A model generated the notes under the pieces. The model was not told the origin of the DNA. It made no database searches and saw only the letters and a program-made list of their open reading frames with translations. 64,000 bases of DNA from Opitutaceae bacterium. Lineage in GTDB: Bacteria > Verrucomicrobiota > Verrucomicrobiia > Opitutales > Opitutaceae. Positions within the stretch are counted from its first letter, which is position 1, and every line of letters begins with the position of its first letter. The translations under genes and the position numbers were made by a program. Below, one piece after another: positions 25,884 through 35,240 of this stretch. The stretch spans positions 17,573 to 81,572 of the forward strand of contig JANQSC010000003.1 in assembly GCA_028284235.1 (NCBI GenBank), given 5' to 3'.

Positions 25884-26933
25884 ATGAGAACGCTTCCTAA
25901 ACGTTTAGTAGAAATACTTTTTACTGCTTCTGTCGTAGTTTTTTACCACGGCGTTTTTGTAGGGCCTCTGAGCGCTTCGCCCGAGATTCCAGCGCGAGTC
26001 ATTGTTGATACCGATTTCGAGTCCGATGTTGACGATGTGGCCGCGATTGCGTTGCTGCATGCGTTTGCCGATCAGGGAGCGGTCGAAATTATCGGTATGG
26101 GCATTTCCGGCACAAACGAGGAGTCAGCGCCGGCATTGCACGCCGTAAATGCCTATTATGGGCGTCCTGATATTCCGATAGGCGTGCGCAGGAAGGAAGG
26201 ACATTTTAGAAGCTCCGCATACACCCAAATGATCATTGATGCGTTCCCCGTTTCGACACCCTTTGACAAGGAAAATGCGCCTTCCGCCATATCTCTTTAC
26301 CGTGAATTACTCGTGCAGAGTGATGATAATTCCGTGGTCATTGTCTCATTGGGATACTTGAGCAACCTGTCTGACCTGCTGGACACCCAAGCGGACGACG
26401 TCAGCTCATTGCCGGGGCGCGAACTTATCGAGTCGAAAGTAGATCATTATGTTTGTATGGGCGGGTCCTATCCTCGTCAGGCTCGCCTGGGGAAGTGGGG
26501 GAATTTCCTGCCCGATCCCGATGCAGTGATCAACGTCAATAGCAACTGGCCGACACGCGTCGTCTTCACAAGTGGTAGCCCGCTTTCAGACAGCGTGCCC
26601 GCAGGAAAGCTGTTTGTTACCGAGTTCCCTGAAAGCAGTTTGATGCGAAAAGCCTATGAAGTATTTTTTGACAAGGTTAGCTGGGCATCCCCTCCAGATC
26701 ATCACTGCGCGGATTTGATCGCCATTTTTGTAGGCGTATGGGGCGCCAACCCGTTCTTTCAGGAAATAAAGGACGGCTACTATCATGTTTTTGAAGAGGG
26801 AACCTGTGTGTGGCGAACCGATAAAAACGATCCTGACCGATCCGTCGTTGGATTGTTGAAACCGGGCGTAAACGGCAGATCCGTCGGAGAGTTTTTTGAG
26901 CACCTGATACTCGAAGCATCGCTGTCCGAATAA
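25884..26933 (+). CDS. Exported nucleoside hydrolase-like protein
   Basis: A 349-residue protein of the inosine-uridine nucleoside hydrolase fold. A signal peptide (about residues 1-31) precedes the calcium-binding hallmark VDTDFESDVDD at about 41-51, so it probably acts in the periplasm or outside. Other family marks are VEIIGMGISG, the NAYYGRPDIPIGV segment, VSLGYLSNLSDLL and YVCMGGSYP. Substrate could be a nucleoside or another ribosyl compound. Its codon and base composition look more AT-rich than neighbouring genes, and it lies between a dispersed repeat and a tRNA gene, which suggests acquisition. Confidence 0.85.
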   Translation: MRTLPKRLVEILFTASVVVFYHGVFVGPLSASPEIPARVIVDTDFESDVDDVAAIALLHAFADQGAVEIIGMGISGTNEESAPALHAVNAYYGRPDIPIGVRRKEGHFRSSAYTQMIIDAFPVSTPFDKENAPSAISLYRELLVQSDDNSVVIVSLGYLSNLSDLLDTQADDVSSLPGRELIESKVDHYVCMGGSYPRQARLGKWGNFLPDPDAVINVNSNWPTRVVFTSGSPLSDSVPAGKLFVTEFPESSLMRKAYEVFFDKVSWASPPDHHCADLIAIFVGVWGANPFFQEIKDGYYHVFEEGTCVWRTDKNDPDRSVVGLLKPGVNGRSVGEFFEHLILEASLSE

Positions 26934-27000
26934 GGACGTGGCCATTGGACGTGAGATCTCCCCACCTCTGGTCATCGGTTGGATTATCAATGATTCTAAA

Positions 27001-27077
<77 letters not shown>

Positions 27078-27251
27078 ATCGGAAAAGGCTGGAAATAAGG
27101 ATGAATTCGCCACCGGTTGGCAAGGCAAATTTTATCAAAAAAAGAGGGGGCGAAACCGGTTCGTTTCGGTTCGAATTCTAGCGCAAAAGCCCCTTGCATG
27201 CGTCGATCCAGGGGTCTATGAAGGCGCCTTTAATTCAATCAAGCTCAAGAA

Positions 27252-27722
27252 ATGAGACACACCATCTCCGTCCTCGTAGAAAATAAATTCGGCGTTTTGG
27301 CCCGCATATCCGGACTTTTCAGCGGTCGCGGTTTCAACATCCACACGCTCAATGTGGCGCCGACCCACGATCCCAAGATTTCTCGAGTGACCGCCGTCGT
27401 GCGGGGAGACGATTCCGTGCTCGACCAAATCACCAAGCAGCTCAACAAGCTGATCAACGTGATCGAGGTGCACGACTTTAAACGCGGGCAAGCCGTGTCG
27501 CGCGAGCTCATCCTCGTCAAAGTGAGCGTGACGGCGGAGAATCGTTCCGAGCTGATACAGATTTGCGAGTTGTTCCGAGCGAAGATCATCAACGTGCGCC
27601 ACGACGACTTGGTCGCCGAACTCACGGGCGATGAGGGCAAGATCGAGGCGTTTCTCAGTTTGATCGAGAAGTTCGGCATTCTGGAACTGGGCCGCACCGG
27701 CAATCTGGCGATGCATCGCTAA
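27252..27722 (+). CDS. ilvN: Acetolactate synthase small (regulatory) subunit
   Basis: 156 residues, the usual length for the IlvH/IlvN regulatory subunit. An N-terminal ACT domain (about 1-75: HTISVLVENKFGVLARISGL, GRGFNIHTLNVAPT) binds valine and confers feedback inhibition; the C-terminal half (about 80-156: ELILVKVSVTAENRSELI, VRHDDLVAELTGDEGKI) activates the catalytic subunit. The catalytic ilvB/ilvI gene is not beside it here, which is less common. It is followed by hemC after 44 bp. Confidence 0.93.
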   Translation: MRHTISVLVENKFGVLARISGLFSGRGFNIHTLNVAPTHDPKISRVTAVVRGDDSVLDQITKQLNKLINVIEVHDFKRGQAVSRELILVKVSVTAENRSELIQICELFRAKIINVRHDDLVAELTGDEGKIEAFLSLIEKFGILELGRTGNLAMHR

Positions 27723-27766
27723 CGTTCGCGTTGCCCGGCGTCTCTACCGGCGCGCGCCTCCGAGCC

Positions 27767-28642
27767 ATGATTCAACCCGCAAATGAAATTGTCGTCGCGA
27801 CGCGGAAAAGCCCGCTCGCGTTGGCCCAAGCGAAGCTTGCGGTCGCTCGATTGGAGGAGGCGTTGCCGGGGCACGCCTTGCGTGTCGAAAAAATGGTTAC
27901 AACCGGCGACAAACGACTCGAGTGGTCGTTGGAAAAGCAGGGCGGCAAGGGGCTTTTTACGAAAGAGCTCGAGGACGCCTTGCTGGAAGGGCGAGCGGAT
28001 GTCGCGGTTCACAGCGCCAAAGACCTCCCCTCGGAAATGCCGAAAGGGCTGGCCATCGCCGGCTTTCTTCCACGGGAGCGTCCCGAGGATGTGCTCGTTT
28101 TGAAAAAAGGAGTGGAGTCGCCGAAAACCATTGCCACGGGCAGCCCGAGACGACGAATCCAATTGCGCTACTTGTATCCAGAAGCCGAATTCATTGAGAT
28201 TCGCGGGAATGTGGATACGCGCTTAAACAAGATCGCCGAGGGTCTCGCGGATGCAACGGTGCTCGCTGCTGCCGGATTGAATCGCCTGGGAATCAGTGAA
28301 TGGGATGGAGTCGATTTCAAAACGCTTGATGTGGACGCATGCGTTCCCGCGGTGGGGCAAGCGGCGGTCGCTCTGCAATGCCGGGAGTCGGAGGTGGCTC
28401 GTTTCGAAGGAGCGTTGGACGCCGATACGGGCGTGGCGGTTCGGTTGGAGCGCGCGTTTATGGAACGCTTGGGAGGCGGCTGCCAAGTGGCCTTCGCGGT
28501 CAACTACACAGACGAGACCTTGCGCATCTACCACAAGGATTGCGGTAAAGAGACGCGGTCGATCCCGTTCGAGTACGCGGCGGAAAAACCCAATGAAATC
28601 GCCGATGGCTTGATTTCGAACCTTGAGCTCGGCGATGCCTGA
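27767..28642 (+). CDS. hemC: Hydroxymethylbilane synthase
   Basis: 291 residues from ATG 27767, preferred over an in-frame TTG at 27731 because the protein then begins near VVATRKSPLALAQ, the family start. It polymerises four porphobilinogens to hydroxymethylbilane in haem synthesis. Visible marks are GDKRLEWSLEKQGGKGLFTKE split over residues of the active cleft, HSAKDLP, ATGSPRRR and GNVDTRL; the dipyrromethane cofactor is attached to C239 in GGGCQVAF. The stop overlaps the cobA/hemD start by 8 bp, so the two are translationally coupled. Confidence 0.94.
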   Translation: MIQPANEIVVATRKSPLALAQAKLAVARLEEALPGHALRVEKMVTTGDKRLEWSLEKQGGKGLFTKELEDALLEGRADVAVHSAKDLPSEMPKGLAIAGFLPRERPEDVLVLKKGVESPKTIATGSPRRRIQLRYLYPEAEFIEIRGNVDTRLNKIAEGLADATVLAAAGLNRLGISEWDGVDFKTLDVDACVPAVGQAAVALQCRESEVARFEGALDADTGVAVRLERAFMERLGGGCQVAFAVNYTDETLRIYHKDCGKETRSIPFEYAAEKPNEIADGLISNLELGDA

Positions 28643-30167
28643 AGGTTCGGTCTATTTGGTCGGAGCGGGTCCGGGAAATCCGGGACTGGTCACGGTCCGG
28701 GCGAAAGAGCTCATCGAACGCTGCGATACGCTCGTTTACGATTCGCTTGTGCACCCGACCGTTTTGAGCTGGCCGAGGGCGGACTGCGAACAGATCTACG
28801 TAGGCAAAAAAGCGGGGCGCCATTCGATGCCTCAGAACGAGATCCAGAAATTGCTCGTTGCAAAAGCGAAGGAAGGCAACCAGGTAGTGCGTTTGAAAGG
28901 AGGCGATCCGTTTGTGTTCGGCCGCGGAAGTGAAGAGGCCCTGGCGTTGGATGCGGCGGGAATCGAATTCGAAGTGGTTCCCGGGGTGACCGCTGCCTTG
29001 GGCGCGGGCGCGTTTAGCGGAACTCCACTGACGCAGCGCGACCACAACTCCACGCTGGTGATCGTCACCGGCCACGAGGACCCGGACAAGTCGGAATCGT
29101 CCGTGGATTGGGCCAATTTGCCGCGGGAAAATTGCACGCTTTGCGTTTACATGGGCGTATCGCGATTGGAGAGTATCGCCCAAAATTTGATCGATGCTGG
29201 ATTCGATCCGGCCATCCCGGTCGCCTGCGTGGAATGGGCGACTTTGGGGCACCAGCGGGTGTGCCGCGCTGATTTGGGTACAATTCGCCAGGAGGCGAAG
29301 CAATTCGGGCTCAAGTCGCCCGCTATCATCATCATCGGAGAGAATGCCGCTATGGGCGAGAAAATATCTTGGTTTGAATCGAAACCGCTGCAGGGACGAC
29401 GTTTCGTCGTTACCCGGAGCCAAGGGCAGGCCAGCGAATTGAGCGGAAAGCTTGAGCGCTTGGGAGCCGAAGTGATCGGGCTTCCCTTGATCTCGATTAC
29501 GCGGAACATCGACGAAGCGACGAAGGAGGACGTCTTCGCGGAGATCGCGTCTTACGACTGGCTCGTGTTTTCCAGTCCCAATGGGGTGCGCTACTTTTTC
29601 GAGGCGTTTTTCGAGACGTTCGACGATATTCGTTCGCTCGGCTTTATTCGCATCGCCGCGGTGGGTCGCTCCACGGCGAAGGAAATTAAGAAATTCTATG
29701 TCACCACGGATTTGATACCGGACGAAGCGAATGCAGACAGTCTGGCCGAGGCGCTGGTCGCCACCGACAGCCTGGACAGCGCTAACGTGCTGCTCGTTTC
29801 CGGAAATCTGGGCCGGGACGTGCTGACGGTTAAGCTCGAAGAGGCTCGGGCGATTGTGGATCGATTTGAAGTGTACAAGACGGAAGCTACGGACTTGTCC
29901 AACGACCCGGCGGCCAAGGAGTTCCGGGAATCCGGCGCTGACGGGATTTTGTTTACGAGTTCCTCCGGCGTGAAGTCCTTTGTGGACCAGGCCAAGGATC
30001 TACAGCTGGCAGAAGACGCTTTGCGTCCGCAATCGGTGAGCATCGGCCCGATTACGAGCGCTTGCATGACGCAGCAGGGAATGCCGGTGAACCATCAGGC
30101 GAAGGAAGCCAGTCTCGACAGTTTGGTCGAGGCGGTCGTCGCGAATTTCGGAAAGGAGAGCGAATAG
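28635..30167 (+). CDS. cobA/hemD: Bifunctional uroporphyrinogen-III methyltransferase / uroporphyrinogen-III synthase
   Basis: A 510-residue fusion. The first half (about 1-245) is an SUMT-type methyltransferase: VYLVGAGPGNPGLVTV, YDSLVHPTVL, the GGDPFVFGRGSEEA loop and PVVPGVTAALGAG-type substrate motif (read VPGVTAALGAG) followed by GTPLTQRDHNS. The second half (about 255-505) is HemD, which closes and inverts ring D: FVVTRSQGQASELSGKL, WLVFSSPNGV, GILFTSSSGVKSF and a C-terminal SIGPITS. Together they lead from hydroxymethylbilane to uroporphyrinogen III and on to sirohaem or corrinoid precursors. The DegT aminotransferase gene begins 1 bp after the stop. Confidence 0.93.
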   Translation: MPEGSVYLVGAGPGNPGLVTVRAKELIERCDTLVYDSLVHPTVLSWPRADCEQIYVGKKAGRHSMPQNEIQKLLVAKAKEGNQVVRLKGGDPFVFGRGSEEALALDAAGIEFEVVPGVTAALGAGAFSGTPLTQRDHNSTLVIVTGHEDPDKSESSVDWANLPRENCTLCVYMGVSRLESIAQNLIDAGFDPAIPVACVEWATLGHQRVCRADLGTIRQEAKQFGLKSPAIIIIGENAAMGEKISWFESKPLQGRRFVVTRSQGQASELSGKLERLGAEVIGLPLISITRNIDEATKEDVFAEIASYDWLVFSSPNGVRYFFEAFFETFDDIRSLGFIRIAAVGRSTAKEIKKFYVTTDLIPDEANADSLAEALVATDSLDSANVLLVSGNLGRDVLTVKLEEARAIVDRFEVYKTEATDLSNDPAAKEFRESGADGILFTSSSGVKSFVDQAKDLQLAEDALRPQSVSIGPITSACMTQQGMPVNHQAKEASLDSLVEAVVANFGKESE

Positions 30168-30168
30168 G

Positions 30169-31266
30169 ATGAAAGTGCCGTTTATCGATTTGAAGCGCGC
30201 CCACGAGCCCATCCGGGACGAACTGATGGAGGCGTTTGGGCGGACAATTGACCACGGCGGTTTTTGCCTGGGACCCGAGGTGGCCGCGTTCGAGGCTGAA
30301 TTCGCGCGCGTCCAGGGCGTTTCCCGCAGCGTGGGAGTCGGGAGTGGTACGGAGGCGCTGCACTTGGTTGCCGAGGCCTGGGATATCGGCCCGGGCGACG
30401 AAGTGATTGTGCCTGCGTTTACCTTTATCGCGTCGGCGTGGTTCGCCCAGTACGTCGGAGCTCGCGTAGTGTTCGCGGACATCGACTCGGAGTCTTACAC
30501 GCTCGATCCACAGTGTATTGAATCGCTCATTACGGACAAAACGAAAGCGATTGTGGTGACTCACCTGTTCGGGCAGGCGGCGGACATGGATCCGATAATG
30601 GCGATTGCCCGCGATCGCGGCATCCCGGTGGTCGAGGACGCGGCCCAAGCTCATTTGGCGCGCTACCGCGACCGTCCCGTGGGGGAAATTGGAGATGCGG
30701 GCGTTTTCTCGTTTTATCCGACCAAGAATTTGGGCGGTCTGGGTGAAGGCGGCACGGTCACTTCCAGCGACGGGGAGTTGCTGGATCGCGTCGAAGTATT
30801 GAGAGCTCATGGAATGAAGGAGCGCTACTTGCATCATTATGTTGGATACAACAACCGAATGGAAGGACTGCAAGCGGCGGCGTTGAGCGTTAAGCTGCCG
30901 CATTTGAGCGAAAAGACCGAACGTCGTCAGGCGATCGCTGCCCATTATCGATCGGGCATTTCTCTGGAAGGGCTCGTTTTGCCGCGGTCGATGGACTGGG
31001 GCGATTCGGTGTATCACATGTTCACCATTCAGCATCCGGAGCGGGATCGTCTTCGGGAGCATTTGACGGAGAACGGCGTGGGAACGGATATCGTTTACCC
31101 TTATCCGCTCCACTTGCAGCCGTGTTTTTCGTTTCTGGGCTATAGTGTCGGGGATTTTCCGATTGCGGAGGGATTGGCGGATCGTTGCTTGAGCCTCCCC
31201 ATCGTCCCGGAGTTGACGGACGAGGAAGTGGACTATGTGATCGACCGGATTAACGCATTTGCGTGA
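30169..31266 (+). CDS. DegT/DnrJ/EryC1/StrS-family aminotransferase
   Basis: A 365-residue PLP-dependent sugar-type aminotransferase. It opens VPFIDLKRAHEPIRDEL, has the substrate loop GSGTEALHL (about residues 60-68), AFTFIASAW, and VEDAAQAH with the PLP-contacting Asp. The Schiff-base lysine is in SFYPTKNLGGLGEGG (about residues 181-195). Most members make amino-sugars for lipopolysaccharide, exopolysaccharide or glycans; the substrate here is unknown. Its position in a tetrapyrrole-tryptophan run, one base after hemD, does not hint at a sugar pathway. Confidence 0.9.
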   Translation: MKVPFIDLKRAHEPIRDELMEAFGRTIDHGGFCLGPEVAAFEAEFARVQGVSRSVGVGSGTEALHLVAEAWDIGPGDEVIVPAFTFIASAWFAQYVGARVVFADIDSESYTLDPQCIESLITDKTKAIVVTHLFGQAADMDPIMAIARDRGIPVVEDAAQAHLARYRDRPVGEIGDAGVFSFYPTKNLGGLGEGGTVTSSDGELLDRVEVLRAHGMKERYLHHYVGYNNRMEGLQAAALSVKLPHLSEKTERRQAIAAHYRSGISLEGLVLPRSMDWGDSVYHMFTIQHPERDRLREHLTENGVGTDIVYPYPLHLQPCFSFLGYSVGDFPIAEGLADRCLSLPIVPELTDEEVDYVIDRINAFA

Positions 31267-31273
31267 TGGAGTG

Positions 31274-31921
31274 ATGATTGGTGGAATAGAGGTTAAGGTA
31301 TGCGGGCTGACTCGGGCGAGCGACGCTCGGGATGCGGCTGCATTGGGGGTCGATTTTCTGGGATTTAATTTCTTTCCGGAATCGCCGCGGTACATCGATG
31401 TGGAACGTTATCGATCGATAAAGAGGGACTTGCCGGATACGCCGAAGATGGCGGTAACGGTGTCGCCCGACGACGAATTGCTGGAGACCTTGGCGGGTCT
31501 GGATTTCGACTATTTTCAAATCCACTATCCGAGCGAATTGACTCCGGTCGACCGACTGAGAGAGTGGTCGGAGCGTGTTTCCCCTCAAAAACTGTGGCTC
31601 GCGCCCCGAATTGCGCCGGGCGAGGCGTTTGACGAGTCCGTGATCGGTCTTGCTGACGGGTTTCTTTGCGACACCTATCACAAGGACGCGTTTGGGGGGA
31701 CTGGCCAGACTGGAGACTGGGAGGCGATTGCTCGACGGATTGAGCGATTTCCAGATACGAACTGGATTCTGGCAGGTGGTTTGGGTCCGGAAAACGCGCT
31801 GGAGGCATTGAGCCGTACGGGCGCGAAACGGATCGATCTCAACAGCGGCGTGGAGAAATCTCCGGGCATCAAGGATCAAAGCAAGATACGGCAGGTCAAA
31901 CTGGCCCTGGAAAACCGTTGA
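31274..31921 (+). CDS. trpF: Phosphoribosylanthranilate isomerase
   Basis: 215 residues from ATG 31274, chosen over an earlier in-frame TTG because the protein then opens near IEVKVCGLTRASDA, the family start with catalytic Cys. It catalyses the Amadori rearrangement in tryptophan synthesis. A FNFFPESPRYI segment, DYFQIHYP, LCDTYHKDAFGGTGQTGDW (Asp general acid) and the phosphate-binding WILAGGLGPEN motif are visible. Length is normal. It follows the DegT gene by 7 bp. Other trp genes are not in the window. Confidence 0.92.
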   Translation: MIGGIEVKVCGLTRASDARDAAALGVDFLGFNFFPESPRYIDVERYRSIKRDLPDTPKMAVTVSPDDELLETLAGLDFDYFQIHYPSELTPVDRLREWSERVSPQKLWLAPRIAPGEAFDESVIGLADGFLCDTYHKDAFGGTGQTGDWEAIARRIERFPDTNWILAGGLGPENALEALSRTGAKRIDLNSGVEKSPGIKDQSKIRQVKLALENR

Positions 31922-31984
31922 TTTTTGAGTCGCATCTATTCGGTTTGCGGCTAGAGTACTTCGATTGGTAACCCCCAGTTTGCT

Positions 31985-32608
31985 ATGACGTTTCGACCGG
32001 TACTTCTCATTTTCGCCCCAATTGCGGTAGGATTTTCGCATTCGATCTTCGCTGCGGATGAAACCGAGGAGCTGAAAATCGGGGAAGAGCCAGTGATCGC
32101 CAAGGAGTCCGCGGACAAGAAGCCGGAGCCGGTCGAAGTGGACAATGTGAAGATTCGCCGCACCGCCGTTTTCGACGAGGCGGAGATCAAGCGGCTCTAC
32201 AAGGAGGCGAAAGCCCAGAACGATAAGTTGAGCGAGGGGCTGCCGGCGCATTTGAATCCGGACGAGATGGACGTGGTTACTTTGAAGACGCTCAATGTGG
32301 GGGGAGACGATTTGAAGCTGAATCGCGACCTGATAGAGGTGTTGGATCCGAAGCCACGCCGTCGCTTGGCTCGGATTGCGGACATTGATCCGGATGCGGC
32401 GCACGAGATGATGGTGACGATGCGCAACGACCAGGAGTTCATGTCGGGTCGCTACGATCGGGCGTCCTCGTCGGGCGATCCGGGGCGCCAAGCGGATTTC
32501 ACCGCTGCGAAGCTCGGCAAAGCCCTGGAAAATTCGCTACAGGCGTTGCACAAAGCCACGGGCGGGAAGACGAAAGAAGAGAAAGCGGAGGCCGCGGAAG
32601 CGAAGTAA
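31985..32608 (+). CDS. Exported protein of unknown function
   Basis: 207 residues with a signal peptide (about 1-24, cleaved after SIFA). The mature part is highly charged, with an acidic segment near residue 30 (ETEELKIGEEPVIAKES), a middle region around DPKPRRRLARIADIDPDAAHE, and an Ala/Lys-rich tail ending KEEKAEAAEAK. No domain was recognised. It follows trpF by 63 bp and is closed by a strong rho-independent terminator. Confidence 0.7.
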   Translation: MTFRPVLLIFAPIAVGFSHSIFAADETEELKIGEEPVIAKESADKKPEPVEVDNVKIRRTAVFDEAEIKRLYKEAKAQNDKLSEGLPAHLNPDEMDVVTLKTLNVGGDDLKLNRDLIEVLDPKPRRRLARIADIDPDAAHEMMVTMRNDQEFMSGRYDRASSSGDPGRQADFTAAKLGKALENSLQALHKATGGKTKEEKAEAAEAK

Positions 32609-32641
32609 GAAGGCTGTACGTGGGCTCGGCTCGAATTGCGA

Positions 32642-32670
32642 AGCAGGTCGGATGACCTGCTTTTTTTATT
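32642..32670 (+). terminator. Rho-independent terminator
   Basis: AGCAGGTC, loop GGAT, GACCTGCT (8-bp perfect stem) followed by seven further T bases. It closes the plus-strand exported gene; there is no T-run on the minus side for ffh. Confidence 0.92.
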
Positions 32671-32746
32671 GGGACTGGAAAACCCGACGTCCCGGCGCGT
32701 TTTTCGACGGTTTGCTACGTGATGCGGTTGAAGCGAAAGTCCGCCC

Positions 32747-34159
32747 CTAAAAGGGAAGCTTGCCTTTGAATCCGCCGAGGCCACTGCCGAGGTCGGCGCC
32801 GGGTCCGGAGGGCATTTGAGGCATCTGCGAAGGATCCATCCCTTGAGCCTTCATCTGCTTCATCATCTTTTTCATTTTCCCGCCGCCGCTCATTTTCTTC
32901 ATCATCTTCTTCATTTGCATGTGTTGCTTGATGAGTTGATTGACCTGGCTGATTTTGACGCCTGAGCCTTTGGCGATGCGGTTTCGCCGGCTCGCGTTGA
33001 GGACGTTGGGGGAGCGGCGTTCCTGCAGCGTCATCGACAGGATGATGGCTTCCGACTGTTTCATTTGCGACTCGGCTTTGTCGTCGAGTTTCATCCCGCT
33101 CATTCCGGGCATCATGCCCATAATCGATTGCATGGACCCCATTTTCTTCACTTGGCGAAATTGGTTGAGCATGTCTTCGAAATTGAAGTCGGCGGCCATC
33201 ATGCGATTGGCCATGTTCTCGGCTTCTTTCTCGTCGATCGTCTCCTGGGCTTTTTCGACGAGGGAAACGACGTCTCCCATGCCGAGGATCCGCGAAGCCA
33301 TGCGGTCGGGATGGAAGAGGTCGAAGTCTTCGAGCTTCTCGCCCGTGCCGGCGAATTTGATGGGCACTTGAGTGATGTGCTTCATCGACAGGGCGGCGCC
33401 GCCGCGGGCGTCGCCGTCGAGCTTTGTGAGGGCGATACCGGTCAGTTCGACGGCTTCGTGAAAGGCTTTGGCGACGTTGACGGCCTCCTGGCCGATGGCG
33501 CCGTCCGCCACGAGGATCACTTCGTCCGGCTGGATGCGGCGTTTGAGCTCTTTGATTTCGTCGATGAGCGGCTCGTCGATTTGGAGGCGTCCGGCAGTGT
33601 CGAAAATGACGAGGTCGCGCCCTTCGCCGAGCGCTTGCTTGAGTCCGGCCTCGCCGATTTTGGGGACGTCCGGGGTGCTGCGGTCGGCGTAGACGGGGAC
33701 GTCGATTTGGGCGCCGACGGATTCGAGCTGGTCGATGGCCGCGGGGCGATAGACGTCGCAGGCGACTAGCTGCGGGTTGTAGCCTTCCTTTTTCAGGTGG
33801 CGGGCGATTTTGGCGGAAGTGGTGGTCTTGCCGCCGCCTTGCAGGCCGACCATCATGATTTTAAGCGGTCGTTTGCTGGAGAGTTCGGTTTCGCCTTCGC
33901 CGAGAAGGGCGACGAGCTCGTCGTTGATGATTTTGATGATCTGCTGGCCCGGAGTGACGGACTTGAGGACCTCTTGGCCGACACATTTTTCTTTGACCGT
34001 CTCGATGAATGCTCGGGCGACTTTGAAGTGGACGTCGGCGGAAAGGAGGGCGGCCCGGACTTCCTTCAGGGCTTCGGCCATGTTTTCCTCGGTCAGCTTG
34101 GCCGTCCCGCGGAGTTGACGCATCGCGTTGGAGAGCTTGTCGGTTAGGCTTTCGAACAT
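32747..34159 (-). CDS. ffh: Signal recognition particle protein Ffh
   Basis: A 470-residue GTPase that binds signal sequences and the 4.5S RNA. N domain residues 1-90 ([18 protein letters not shown]), G domain with G1 [11 protein letters not shown] at 105-115, [15 protein letters not shown] (G3) and [13 protein letters not shown] (G4/G5), then a Met-rich M domain (about 300-470: [34 protein letters not shown]). Length and layout are normal. The 4.5S RNA gene was not found in the window. It is divergent from the Lrp-type regulator, with element A between them. Confidence 0.95.
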   Translation of the reverse strand: MFESLTDKLSNAMRQLRGTAKLTEENMAEALKEVRAALLSADVHFKVARAFIETVKEKCVGQEVLKSVTPGQQIIKIINDELVALLGEGETELSSKRPLKIMMVGLQGGGKTTTSAKIARHLKKEGYNPQLVACDVYRPAAIDQLESVGAQIDVPVYADRSTPDVPKIGEAGLKQALGEGRDLVIFDTAGRLQIDEPLIDEIKELKRRIQPDEVILVADGAIGQEAVNVAKAFHEAVELTGIALTKLDGDARGGAALSMKHITQVPIKFAGTGEKLEDFDLFHPDRMASRILGMGDVVSLVEKAQETIDEKEAENMANRMMAADFNFEDMLNQFRQVKKMGSMQSIMGMMPGMSGMKLDDKAESQMKQSEAIILSMTLQERRSPNVLNASRRNRIAKGSGVKISQVNQLIKQHMQMKKMMKKMSGGGKMKKMMKQMKAQGMDPSQMPQMPSGPGADLGSGLGGFKGKLPF

Positions 34160-34250
34160 AGGAAACGGAGATTGCGGGATTTGACGTCCCCGTAAAGCCT
34201 TCGCTTTGGAAAATCCGCGGACGAGCGTTCACAGGTAGGGATGCTTGGTT

Positions 34251-34620
34251 CGGGTGTGTGTTAAAGTGCCGTCCGATGCGGCTTCATTTCAGAACGAATC
34301 GCAGAGCTGACCCTCGTAAAACACTCGCCAGGCTTCCGTTAGTTCGGAGCGTTTGGCCTGGCTCGTTGCCGATCGCAGCCAACCCTCGTACTCCCACTTA
34401 ACTTTCCAAGGTTGGAAAGTTAAGTGGGAATTTTCCAAGGAGGGTTGTGACTGAGAGGGTCTCGGGACGCTGTCTTCGGGCGCAGCTTTTTCGCGGAGTG
34501 AAGCTCTTCCTGGATTCAAGGACTCTGCGTTGTCGCGAATCTTAAAAGGCGGACACGCGATGGGTGGCTTCAGCGGTTTATACGGGTCAGCGCGATAGGC
34601 GACGCTTCAAAACACACCCG
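34251..34620. mobile_element. Non-coding element A with terminal inverted repeats, about 370 bp
   Basis: The left end CGGGTGTGTGTTAAAGTGCC and the complement of the right end CGGGTGTGTTTTGAAGCGTC match at 16 of 20 bases. In the middle lies a palindrome with 17-bp arms, enclosed by CAACCCTC (34379 region) and GAGGGTTG. It is over 80 percent identical by eye to the right-hand part of the element at 46161-46661. No open reading frame of note; it fills most of the 525-bp gap 34160-34684 between ffh and the Lrp-type gene. It ends 64 bp before that gene. No clear target duplication was seen. Confidence 0.75.
34393..34428. repeat. Palindrome, 17-bp perfect arms, spacer GG (element A)
   Basis: Arms CCCACTTAACTTTCCAA and TTGGAAAGTTAAGTGGG, centre GG. 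The same arms recur twice at 46.2-46.5 kb. Confidence 0.95.
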
Positions 34621-34684
34621 TGTGGTTCGGCTCTTCGATTTACGGCTGGATATTATCGGGGGAGCGCGCATTTTCTCCGCCATC

Positions 34685-35167
34685 ATGAACGAAGTATTCA
34701 AGCTAATAGCCGAAGGCGAGCGTCTCAGCGAGTCCCAGATGGCTGAGATTCTCGGCCTTTCTGAAGCGGAAGTGGGCGGGCAATTGGCTGCCCTGAAGGA
34801 AAAGGGGTTACTTCTCGGCTGGATTCCAGTCCTCAATCCGGACGAAACGCCCGAGGTGGCCGTGCGCGGTCTGATCGAAGTGAAAATCACGCCGGAACGC
34901 GGAGGCGGTTTCAACCGCCTGGCGGAGCGGATCTCTCGTTTCGACGAGGTGGAGTCGTGCTATCTGATGTCCGGCGCCTACGACTTGCTGGTTGTGGTGA
35001 AGCAGTCGTCGTTGCACAAAGTAGCCGCGTTTGTATCGGAGCGGCTTTCCACCATCGAGGGCATCGTCTCGACGGCGACGCATTTCATGTTGAGAGCCTA
35101 TAAGGAGCAGGGCTTTCTAATCGAGCAACCGGAAGAGGACAAAGAGCGGCTCGACGTGACTCCGTAG
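34685..35167 (+). CDS. Lrp/AsnC-type transcriptional regulator
   Basis: 160 residues from ATG 34685; the upstream in-frame start at 34622 overlaps the flank of element A and is not convincing. An N-terminal helix-turn-helix (about 5-55, LSESQMAEILGLSEAEVGGQ) binds DNA and a C-terminal RAM/ACT-like effector domain (about 58-150, RGLIEVKITPERGGGF, YDLLVVVKQSSLHKV) would bind an amino acid. It lies 73 bp upstream of an aminotransferase gene on the same strand, so it probably controls, or is co-expressed with, that gene. Confidence 0.85.
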   Translation: MNEVFKLIAEGERLSESQMAEILGLSEAEVGGQLAALKEKGLLLGWIPVLNPDETPEVAVRGLIEVKITPERGGGFNRLAERISRFDEVESCYLMSGAYDLLVVVKQSSLHKVAAFVSERLSTIEGIVSTATHFMLRAYKEQGFLIEQPEEDKERLDVTP

Positions 35168-35240
35168 TGGGAGCGCTGTCGACGCTTCATCGAAATACGC
35201 TGCGCGGGCAGGAGATGCCGTTTTTAAATTTATCAAGGCT

